NCBI GenBank assembly: GCA_947381255.1 | Contig: CANCUC010000007.1 | Coordinates: 1 to 13,914, forward strand | DNA: 13,914 nucleotides | Direction of reading: 5' to 3' | Source of the DNA: Actinomycetota bacterium | Lineage (GTDB): Bacteria; Actinomycetota; Actinomycetes; Nanopelagicales; Nanopelagicaceae | Part shown: piece after piece, positions 1-5,729 of the stretch | Layout: every line of letters begins with the position of its first letter | Numbering within the stretch: position 1 is the first letter of the stretch | Program-made: the position numbers and the translations under genes | Notes under the pieces: model-generated | The model's database searches: none | Told to the model about the DNA's origin: nothing | Seen by the model: only the letters and a program-made list of their open reading frames with translations

Positions 1-585
1 ACAGTCATACATTCGCGGTACTCCATCATTATGACTAACCCTGTCGTGGCGCTTGCACTATTTGATGGTTCACTCTTCGCCCTTTACATGACCCCGCTCT
101 TTGGGAAGTTGATGCAATCACATGCTGGGCACGTCCTTATGGATTTTCACTTCCTTCTCGCCGGATACCTCTTCTTCTATGTCATCGTTGGTATCGATCC
201 CAACCCTCGAAAGATTCCTCATATCGTTCGCATCATTGTGCTCTTCGCGGCGATGAGCATTCATGCCTTCTTCTCGATAGCACTTCTCTCCACAACCACC
301 TTATTAGATGGAGGATATTTCGCCTCGCTCCATCGACCTTGGAATACAAATCTGCTGGCCGACCAACACTTGGGTGGATCTATCGGTTGGTTGCTGGGTG
401 AGATTCCGATATTGCTAGCGCTGATTGCAACTTTCATTCAATGGATGCGCGATGACTCAAGGGAGGCTCGCCGAATTGATCGCGCTGCGGATCGAGCAGC
501 TGCTATGGGTGAAGAGGATGAGCTTGCAAAGTACAACAAATATTTAGCAACGCTGGCTAAGGGCGACTTAGATCATCCTGATTAA
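1..585 (+). CDS. CtaG-type cytochrome c oxidase assembly protein, C-terminal part (5' truncated by window edge)
   Basis: The reading frame is open to the left edge with no stop, so this is the 3' end of a longer gene; the first in-frame ATG (base 31) is internal, not a start. The visible part has several hydrophobic membrane segments and the signature of the actinobacterial caa3_CtaG family (often fused to a CopD-like domain upstream): a conserved His in 'DFHFLLAGYLFF', the 'GIDPNP' turn, a second His in 'IHAFFSIAL', then 'LLADQHLGGSIGWLLGEIP' and a charged cytoplasmic tail (RREARRIDRAADRA-like). The family acts in the cytoplasmic membrane in copper delivery/assembly of cytochrome c oxidase, implying aerobic respiration. 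The last 29 bp overlap the convergent fau gene. Family assignment is by recalled motifs; the presence of an upstream CopD domain cannot be seen. Confidence 0.85.
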   Translation, partial: TVIHSRYSIIMTNPVVALALFDGSLFALYMTPLFGKLMQSHAGHVLMDFHFLLAGYLFFYVIVGIDPNPRKIPHIVRIIVLFAAMSIHAFFSIALLSTTTLLDGGYFASLHRPWNTNLLADQHLGGSIGWLLGEIPILLALIATFIQWMRDDSREARRIDRAADRAAAMGEEDELAKYNKYLATLAKGDLDHPD

Positions 586-1129
586 AACGCACAAGTAAAG
601 TTGGCGTAGCCGCAGCGTTGAGGGGTTGATCATGATCCTCAGTTGGCAAAGTATGGTGAATTAATTCTGCCGCTCCAACGATTCCAACTTTCCAAGCAGA
701 TGTTCTCGATAAGGCGCGATCGTATGAACCGCCCCCTTGTCCCATGCGATTTCCAAAGGGATCAATGGCCAGTGCAGGAACGATAACTACATCGATATTT
801 GATTCATCCTCGAATTTTGGACCAATGGGTTCTTCAGTTTTACCGCGCTTTTTAAGATGTTGCTCATCGCCATCCCAGATGACCCACTCGATATCGTTAT
901 CTGGCAATGTGCGTGGAAGGAGTAGAACTTTGCCACGGTGAATAATCTCCGCGTTGATATCCCTGGTCTCAGGTTCAAATCCATAAGAACGATAAGAGGC
1001 GATTAGCTTCGCATCGCGCAACTCCGTTGACTGCAGTATATGTAGCCAACTTTCCGGCATGAATCTAAGTTCTCGATCGCGGCGTAATTCATCGCGTAGC
1101 CTGCGTTTTTTCTCTCTCGCTGACTCCAC
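557..1129 (-). CDS. fau: 5-formyltetrahydrofolate cyclo-ligase
   Basis: Converts 5-formyl-THF to 5,10-methenyl-THF with ATP in the cytoplasm, recycling the storage folate. The 190-aa length fits the family. The family signature is residues 126-138, GNRMGQGGGSYDR (canonical G-x-R-x-G-x-G-G-G-Y-Y-D-R; one Tyr is Ser here), preceded by 'DVVIVPALAIDPF', with 'EEPIGP' near residue 100 and the C-terminal 'LPTEDHDQPLNAAATP' block. The N-terminus is a basic helix as usual. The start is GTG (complement of 1127-1129) with a strong Shine-Dalgarno GGAGG 7 nt upstream. It is transcribed away from the moeA-like gene (47-bp divergent gap) and overlaps the ctaG 3' end by 29 bp. In mycobacteria galU lies between this gene and moeA; here it does not. 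Confidence 0.93.
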   Translation of the reverse strand: MESAREKKRRLRDELRRDRELRFMPESWLHILQSTELRDAKLIASYRSYGFEPETRDINAEIIHRGKVLLLPRTLPDNDIEWVIWDGDEQHLKKRGKTEEPIGPKFEDESNIDVVIVPALAIDPFGNRMGQGGGSYDRALSRTSAWKVGIVGAAELIHHTLPTEDHDQPLNAAATPTLLVRFNQDDLSRP

Positions 1130-1164
1130 AATTGCACCTCCACTCCAATATTCGCCAGACGAAG

Positions 1165-1170
1165 TAAGGT
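1165..1170 (+). promoter_or_regulatory. Putative -10 box of a leaderless promoter for the MoeA/Glp-like gene
   Basis: TAAGGT fits the actinobacterial -10 pattern TANNNT and is followed by exactly six bases (TAAACC) and then the ATG at 1177, which would place the transcription start at or next to the A of the start codon. A short AAGG is within reach as a weak Shine-Dalgarno, so a short-leader reading cannot be excluded. No clear -35 box is seen. Confidence 0.5.
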
Positions 1171-1176
1171 TAAACC

Positions 1177-2100
1177 ATGGCCTTGGATTCGCAGATTTCT
1201 GTTAAGAATATGTTGGCAGAATTGCTAGCGATTTCTCACCCTCTTACCCCCTTCGATATGCCGCTGCTGGATGCACATGGAGCAACTCTCGCTGAGGACA
1301 TTTTTGTCGGCGATCAGATCGTTCTCCACAAAGGAGCGAGAATTCGATCTCCTCAAATTGGCCTAGCAGCCTCACTCGGGTTATCAAATTTACCCACCCA
1401 ACCTCATCCGCGTGTTGTCATAATTTCAGCTGGCGATGATCTGGTCGAACCTGGCCAGATGATCGCCGACCATGAGGAATTTGAAACGAATTCATGGATG
1501 CTCGCGACCGCCGCAAAAGAGGCTGGCGCCCTGGCATATCGCGTTCACACCATTCCAGAAAATCGTGAGCAGTTGAAGTCTGTTATCGAAGATCAGTTAG
1601 TTCGAGCCGATCTCATCGTGATAAGCGGCGAGAGCAATGATGGCTCCTTCGATTTAATTGAGGAAGTTCTCGCAGAGCTCGGAGATGTAGAGAGCGTCGT
1701 TCCAAATCTGCAAGGCAGCGCACGCCACTGTTACGGAATAATTGGCGAGGACGGTATTCCAGTTATCACGCTTCCTGGGGATTCTGTAAGCGCTTACATC
1801 TCCTTTGAAGTATTTATTCGCCCCATGATTCGCACGCTACTTGGCGTGAAGAATGTATTCCGCCAGACAACCAAGGCCCTCATCTCTGCAGATATTGAAT
1901 CTCCTATTGGAGTCGCCTCACTCATCCGCGCGCGTTTGGAAAATTCTGAGTCAGGTATCCCAACAGCTTTCGCGCTCGAGGATCAGGATCAACTTTTCAC
2001 CCTCTCTGAGGCTAGCGCCCTCGTTACCGTCGCCGCAGATTCACCAGGTTATCTTGCAGGTGAGCTGGCAGAGGTAATAATTCTGGATAAGACCGTTTAG
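1177..2100 (+). CDS. glp: MoeA/gephyrin-like protein lacking MoeA domain II; probable Glp-type division scaffold
   Basis: The 307-aa protein is homologous to MoeA/gephyrin E (molybdenum insertase) but about 100 residues short. The start matches MoeA ('PLLDAHGATLAEDI', residues 29-42); then, within a few residues, the chain jumps to the block after domain II ('VLHKGARIRSPQIGLAASLG', 49-68). The usual segment with the DNSAMDGYA motif is missing. Domain III follows (79-223: 'SAGDDLVEPG' at 84-93, 'ETNSWML', 'LPGDSVSAYISFEVFIRP') and then a domain IV barrel (about 235-307). Active-site motifs are degraded: SGGVSVGxYD reads SGESNDGSFD (150-159), the PGKP region reads LQGSARH (178-184), and LPGNPVS reads LPGDSVS (199-205). 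Catalysis in molybdopterin synthesis is therefore unlikely. In Corynebacterium glutamicum a MoeA-like protein (Glp) encoded in this neighbourhood binds FtsZ and the membrane protein GLPR; the downstream genes here fit that locus. The homology is clear; the division role is inferred from synteny. Confidence 0.85.
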   Translation: MALDSQISVKNMLAELLAISHPLTPFDMPLLDAHGATLAEDIFVGDQIVLHKGARIRSPQIGLAASLGLSNLPTQPHPRVVIISAGDDLVEPGQMIADHEEFETNSWMLATAAKEAGALAYRVHTIPENREQLKSVIEDQLVRADLIVISGESNDGSFDLIEEVLAELGDVESVVPNLQGSARHCYGIIGEDGIPVITLPGDSVSAYISFEVFIRPMIRTLLGVKNVFRQTTKALISADIESPIGVASLIRARLENSESGIPTAFALEDQDQLFTLSEASALVTVAADSPGYLAGELAEVIILDKTV

Positions 2101-2103
2101 TTC

Positions 2104-2679
2104 ATGGAGAGCTGGCCATACCTCATCTCCGATCAGGAGATCACCTTGCGTCCGCTCCGATTTCGAGATCGCGCACATTGGCACAAGGTTCGTAGGAAGA
2201 ATGCAATGTGGCTCGCCCCATGGGAGGCGACCAGACCACGCGTCGAGAGCGATGGCCCGCTTCCAAATTTCTTTCAAATGGTTCGCTATTACAACAAGGA
2301 GGGTCGCGAGCTTCGCTCCATCTCTCTAGGGATCTGGTTGCAAGATGGGACGAGAGAGCGATTTATTGGTCAAATAACCTTGGGCGGAATTGTCTTTGGT
2401 GCATATAGAGGTGCCCACATTGGTTATTGGATCGATCAGAGTTATGCCAATAGGGGGTACACCACTCGAGCTGTAAAAGCACTGACCCACTTTGCTTTTA
2501 GCGTTCTGCAGCTTCATCGTATCGAAATAAATCTTCGCCCAGAAAATAACGCATCTCGAAAAGTCGCTGAAAAGAGTGGTTATATCTTTGAGGGATTGCG
2601 ACCTCGCTACTTACATATCTCCGGAGATTGGCGAGATCACCTCACTTTTGTGGCGGAAAACCCAAATAATTTCAATTGA
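2104..2679 (+). CDS. rimJ: GNAT-family N-acetyltransferase, RimJ/RimL type
   Basis: A 191-aa acetyl-CoA-dependent acetyltransferase of the GNAT fold. The N-terminal strand 'ITLRPLRFRDRAHWHKVR' (13-30) is typical of RimJ/RimL. The acetyl-CoA pyrophosphate loop is at 106-125 ('IGYWIDQSYANRGYTTRA', with N-R-G-Y-T as the R/Q-x-x-G-x-G/A variant). It is followed by 'HRIEINLRPENNASRKVAEKSGY' (138-160) and the family ending 'EGLRPRYLHISGDWRDHLTF' (163-182). RimJ acetylates the N-terminus of ribosomal protein S5 in E. coli; the substrate of actinobacterial members at this locus is unknown, so the symbol is positional. The ATG lies three bases after the glp-like stop and has no good Shine-Dalgarno, suggesting translational coupling. 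Confidence 0.88.
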   Translation: MESWPYLISDQEITLRPLRFRDRAHWHKVRRKNAMWLAPWEATRPRVESDGPLPNFFQMVRYYNKEGRELRSISLGIWLQDGTRERFIGQITLGGIVFGAYRGAHIGYWIDQSYANRGYTTRAVKALTHFAFSVLQLHRIEINLRPENNASRKVAEKSGYIFEGLRPRYLHISGDWRDHLTFVAENPNNFN

Positions 2680-2720
2680 GACATAAGCCCCAAATGCCGA
2701 CTTTTCGCCTATTTCTGAAT

Positions 2721-2726
2721 TACTGT
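2721..2726 (+). promoter_or_regulatory. Putative -10 box, leaderless promoter of the GLPR-like gene
   Basis: TACTGT (TANNNT pattern) is followed by eight bases and then the ATG at 2735. No Shine-Dalgarno is visible in the 55 bp between the rimJ-like stop and this start, so the membrane-protein gene may be started by its own leaderless transcript. The spacing is one to two bases longer than in the other examples in this window. Confidence 0.35.
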
Positions 2727-2734
2727 TTCATTCC

Positions 2735-3484
2735 ATGGCCTCCGGACTCATCTATCTGATCATCATCGGAATGTGGGTTGCCTACTTTTTACCCCGTTGG
2801 ATGCGCCAACACGAGACACAATCTGGTCGCGAAACTGAGCGTTACAAGAGCGCCATGAAGATTGTGGCCTCCACCCCTAATTTTCCAGATCCAATAAATC
2901 AAGAGGAGAGAGTTAAAACTCTCAAAATCCGCAGAGCGGTTCTTGGTGGACTTGTTGCAGTACTACTTGCCACCGCCGGTGGAATTGGATTGGGAGTAAT
3001 TCCAACCGTTGGTTCGTTAATCCCTGTAACTGCGCTCGCCATATATGTTGTGAACGTTCGTCGCCAAGTCGTTGCCGCTCAAGTGAAGAAGCGCAGACTT
3101 GCCGCTCTCGCTGCAATCTCAGCAGCAGAAATTAAAGTTGATCCAACTGCCCGCATTGATCTCTCTCGTCGTTCACGCAGCGAGAGCGAAACTGTTATTG
3201 AACAATGGGTTCCATTGAGCGAACGCACTGTTTCCTCATCAATCACTATTATTGAAAAGCGCGAAGAGAGTGGTTGGTCACCGGTCTCCGTTCCTCGCCC
3301 AACCTATGCAACTGCGCCAAAGGCGATTACTCCAAAGCGCACCATTGATTTAACTACCCCTGGTAAATGGAGCGCAGAACAAGAGCGCCAGAGTGCACTT
3401 GAGATTCCAGCACGCGATGAACTTTTCGATCAAGAGTTGGCAGAGCAAGCGGCCGCGCAGCGCGACTGGGCATCAAACGAGTAG
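2735..3484 (+). CDS. Three-TM membrane protein, candidate GLPR (Glp receptor) homologue
   Basis: A 249-aa protein without a known enzymatic domain. TM1 is near the N-terminus (about 4-19, 'GLIYLIIIGMWVAYFL') with basic residues just after it (RWMRQ). A cytoplasmic loop (20-67) carries conserved-looking 'ETERYKSAMKIVA'. A helical hairpin of two TMs follows (68-89 and 91-108), then a basic stretch (RRQ...KKRRLAAL) and a roughly 130-aa cytoplasmic tail ending in a polar, probably helical segment. The positive-inside rule gives N-out/C-in. It occupies the position of M. tuberculosis Rv0996 and of the C. glutamicum Glp receptor, which links gephyrin-like Glp to the Wag31/FtsZ division machinery. 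Function is inferred from locus and topology, not from a diagnostic motif. The stop lies only 2 bp from that of the convergent pmt gene. Confidence 0.65.
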   Translation: MASGLIYLIIIGMWVAYFLPRWMRQHETQSGRETERYKSAMKIVASTPNFPDPINQEERVKTLKIRRAVLGGLVAVLLATAGGIGLGVIPTVGSLIPVTALAIYVVNVRRQVVAAQVKKRRLAALAAISAAEIKVDPTARIDLSRRSRSESETVIEQWVPLSERTVSSSITIIEKREESGWSPVSVPRPTYATAPKAITPKRTIDLTTPGKWSAEQERQSALEIPARDELFDQELAEQAAAQRDWASNE

Positions 3485-3486
3485 AG

Positions 3487-4848
3487 CTAAATCCAGCTCG
3501 GAAGCCACATCAATGAGCTCCAGTGGCTATAAGTAATGATGCTTCCCATAAAGAGCGGTAAGAAATAGGCAAAATTAAGCACGACTAAACCGAGGTATCC
3601 ATAACTCGCATACCTACGAAACTTTGAAACCTCTCCCTCTTCATTCGGCTCCAGCACTTTGGAGAGAACGTAGACAATTATCAATACAAGGAATGGTTCG
3701 AAGGCAATCGAATAGAAGCTAAATACAGTGCGTTTCTGCCAATTAAACCAAGGTAGATATCCAGCGCCAAGGCTTAAGAGAAGTAAGCCGCTCTGCCACT
3801 CCCGCCTGGCAATCCAATAACCAAAGGTGATCGCAATTGCTGCGACTCCCGACCACCAAAGTAGTGGAGTTCCAAGTGCAATAACTTCTTGAGCGCATGA
3901 AGCAGCGCCACACCCATGTGGTGCTTCGTAATAGAAAGAGGTGGGGCGACCCAAAATCAGCCAACTCCAAGGATTTGCGGCGTACGGGTGAGATGCAGTC
4001 AGCGTCGTGTGAAAGTTCCACATCTCCGCGTGATAATGCCAGAGCGATCTGATCGGTCTTGGAATGAAGGAGAAGAAACCACCCGGCTGCGAATTCGCCC
4101 AATTGCGATCATAGCCAGAGCGATTAAAGAGCCAACCGACCCAACTCAACAAATAAACCGAAACTGGAACCAGAATGTATTGCGCAACACGTTTTAATAA
4201 TTTCTCTCGTACTAAATGGCGAATCGGAGTTTCATCTTCCATCGCCTTATTGCGGCGATACTCGACATAGAGCGTAAAAGCCAGGTAGGCGACTAAGTAA
4301 TAAACCCCACTCCATTTTGTTGCAGCCGCTAAGCCCAGTGATATACCCGCTGCCAGATGCTGACTTCGAAGTAGAAAGAAGAAGGCGAGAAGTGTGAAGA
4401 ACATTAAGAAGATATCCAGAAGGGCTGTTCGCGACATTACAAGGTGTAATCCATCAGCACTCATCAATATTCCGGCGGAGAGTGAGAGGAAGTAGTTCTC
4501 AAATAAACGTTGGGCGATATAGAAGATCATCATGATCGATGCAGTGCCAATGAGCGCTGCACTTATACGCCAGCCAAATTCGTGAAACCCAAAGAGTTTT
4601 ATTCCAAGGGCGATCATCCATTTTCCTACTGGTGGATGAACGATGAATTGCGCAGCTCCGCCCTTGGGATCCAACTCCACCCCGTGATGCAGAAGAGAGT
4701 TGGCATTTTGGGCGTAATAAACCTCATCAAAGACAAAGCCCTTTGGGAAGCGCAGATTCCAGAGACGGAAGGTCAAGGCCGTGAGGCCAAGCCCAAAGAC
4801 AGTTAACCGGTCACGCAAGGCTTTATTTTCCAGAACCGGCATTGTCAT
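3487..4848 (-). CDS. pmt: Dolichyl/polyprenyl-phosphate-mannose-protein mannosyltransferase (GT39)
   Basis: A polytopic membrane glycosyltransferase that transfers mannose from polyprenyl-phosphate-mannose to Ser/Thr of secreted proteins at the outer face of the membrane during Sec export. The 453-aa chain has many hydrophobic segments. The acidic catalytic motif is in the first extracytoplasmic loop (F-D-E-V-Y-Y-A, D41-E42), with 'VHPPVGKW' at 69-76 and the 'DGLHLVMSRTALLDIFLMFF' helix typical of bacterial PMTs. Later blocks 'ATKWSGVYYLVAY', 'SHPYAANPWSWLILGRPTSFYYE' and 'WYLPWF-like NWQKRTVFSFY' also fit. It is about 70 aa shorter than M. tuberculosis Pmt. Two ATGs lie at 4848 and 4842; the upstream one sits six bases after a -10-like box. 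Divergent pairing with rsmI is the standard actinobacterial arrangement. Confidence 0.92.
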   Translation of the reverse strand: MTMPVLENKALRDRLTVFGLGLTALTFRLWNLRFPKGFVFDEVYYAQNANSLLHHGVELDPKGGAAQFIVHPPVGKWMIALGIKLFGFHEFGWRISAALIGTASIMMIFYIAQRLFENYFLSLSAGILMSADGLHLVMSRTALLDIFLMFFTLLAFFFLLRSQHLAAGISLGLAAATKWSGVYYLVAYLAFTLYVEYRRNKAMEDETPIRHLVREKLLKRVAQYILVPVSVYLLSWVGWLFNRSGYDRNWANSQPGGFFSFIPRPIRSLWHYHAEMWNFHTTLTASHPYAANPWSWLILGRPTSFYYEAPHGCGAASCAQEVIALGTPLLWWSGVAAIAITFGYWIARREWQSGLLLLSLGAGYLPWFNWQKRTVFSFYSIAFEPFLVLIIVYVLSKVLEPNEEGEVSKFRRYASYGYLGLVVLNFAYFLPLFMGSIITYSHWSSLMWLPSWI

Positions 4849-4854
4849 GGGTTA

Positions 4855-4860
4855 AGCCTA
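4855..4860 (-). promoter_or_regulatory. Putative -10 box of a leaderless pmt promoter
   Basis: On the minus strand this reads TAGGCT, then TAACCC, then the pmt ATG at 4848: the same TANNNT-6 nt-ATG layout as upstream of the glp-like gene. There is no Shine-Dalgarno before pmt. It lies inside the 32-bp divergent gap shared with rsmI. Confidence 0.5.
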
Positions 4861-4868
4861 AAGCCTGC

Positions 4869-4874
4869 GAGAAT
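4869..4874 (+). promoter_or_regulatory. Weak candidate -10 box for rsmI (extended TGC-GAGAAT)
   Basis: GAGAAT matches the -10 consensus at its A, A and final T positions, is preceded by TGC (an extended -10 TGN), and ends six bases before the ATG at 4881. It lacks the first T, so support is weaker than for the other boxes. It and the opposing pmt box are separated by 8 bp. Confidence 0.3.
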
Positions 4875-4880
4875 TGCCTC

Positions 4881-5720
4881 ATGCTCATTCTGGCGTGTGG
4901 CCCTTTAGGCAATGCCGGGGATACGACTGCGCGGATAAATGCGGCGTTGGAGAGCGCCCCATATATCGCTGCGGAAGATTCGAGAAAGCTCAGCCGCCTC
5001 ACAAGTGATCTTGGTATTCGATATCAAGGCAAGGTCATCTCATACTTTGAGGGCAATGAGAGCGAGAGGATCGACCAACTCACCGCAATCCTCAAATCTG
5101 GTGATGATCTCTTGGTTATTACTGATGCCGGTGCTCCAGGAATTAGTGATCCGGGTTATCGCTTGATTCGCGTTGCGGTTGAAAATCAAATTCCAATTCA
5201 AGTTCTGCCTGGTCCGAGCGCAGTAACCACTTCGCTGCTGCTCTCGGGATTAGCAACTGACCGATTCTGTTTTGAAGGTTTTGCGCCGAGAACTTCTGGC
5301 GCTCGAAAGAGTTGGTATGAAAAACTCATTACAGAAGAGCGAACAATAATTTTCTTTGAAGCTCCTCACCGTTTGCAAGAGTCACTTCTCGATGCTGTCG
5401 AAATATTAGGCGGAAATCGCTCGGCAGCGATCTGCCGTGAGATGACCAAAACTTACGAAGAGACTGTCCGTGGAACACTCGCCGAACTCCTTGAGTGGAG
5501 TACGGGACGTGAGATCCTCGGGGAGTTAACCCTGGTTCTGGCTGGTTTTGATCCAACTCAGCAAGAGCGCTCGGTGGATGAGATGGTGGATTTAGTGCGT
5601 GCCCGCGAGAGGGCAGGGGAGAGCCGTAAAGATGCGATTTCACAGGTCGCCAAAGAGCTCAATCTGCCCAAGCGCTTGGTCTTTGATGCCATGGTTAGTG
5701 CCAAGCCAGCCGAAAGATAA
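4881..5720 (+). CDS. rsmI: 16S rRNA (cytidine1402-2'-O)-methyltransferase
   Basis: SAM-dependent 2'-O-methylation of C1402 in the 16S rRNA decoding centre. The 279-aa protein has the TP-methylase fold: the N-terminal strand and loop 'ILACGPLGNAGD' (3-14; usually ATPIGN, here CGPLGN), 'IAAEDSRKLSRL' (29-40), 'ISYFEGNE' (53-60), the hallmark 'VITDAGAPGISDPGYRL' (79-95), 'VLPGPSAVTTSLLLSGL' (108-124), then 'IIFFEAPHRL' and 'REMTKTYEE'. The C-terminal helical part 'RERAGESRKDAISQVAKELNLPKRLVF' is the RsmI HTH-like tail. I chose ATG 4881 because the family begins almost directly with this strand; an in-frame TTG at 4842 would add 13 residues without family counterpart and would overlap the pmt start. 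Confidence 0.93.
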   Translation: MLILACGPLGNAGDTTARINAALESAPYIAAEDSRKLSRLTSDLGIRYQGKVISYFEGNESERIDQLTAILKSGDDLLVITDAGAPGISDPGYRLIRVAVENQIPIQVLPGPSAVTTSLLLSGLATDRFCFEGFAPRTSGARKSWYEKLITEERTIIFFEAPHRLQESLLDAVEILGGNRSAAICREMTKTYEETVRGTLAELLEWSTGREILGELTLVLAGFDPTQQERSVDEMVDLVRARERAGESRKDAISQVAKELNLPKRLVFDAMVSAKPAER

Positions 5721-5723
5721 GAT
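5718..5723 (+). promoter_or_regulatory. Putative -10 box of a leaderless metG promoter
   Basis: TAAGAT overlaps the rsmI stop codon (TAA) and is followed by six bases (TCCCCA) and the metG ATG. It repeats the TANNNT-6 nt-ATG arrangement seen at the glp-like and pmt genes, and no Shine-Dalgarno is present. It would allow the metG-tatD-rsmA-ispE unit to be expressed independently of rsmI. Confidence 0.45.
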
Positions 5724-5729
5724 TCCCCA

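Noticed and set aside
31..585. Complete 184-aa membrane protein starting at ATG 31
   Set aside because: The frame is open upstream to the window edge and the sequence matches only the C-terminal part of CtaG-type proteins.
1148..1153. Minus-strand -10 box GAATAT for fau
   Set aside because: It has the right location but no -35 partner, and the region is AT-rich, so I cannot separate it from chance.
1177..2100. Functional molybdopterin molybdenumtransferase (MoeA)
   Set aside because: Domain II with DNSAMDGYA is missing and three further active-site motifs are changed, so the enzymatic name would mislead.
4842..4880. TTG start of RsmI at 4842
   Set aside because: It adds 13 non-family residues and overlaps the divergent pmt start; ATG 4881 begins right at the conserved first strand.
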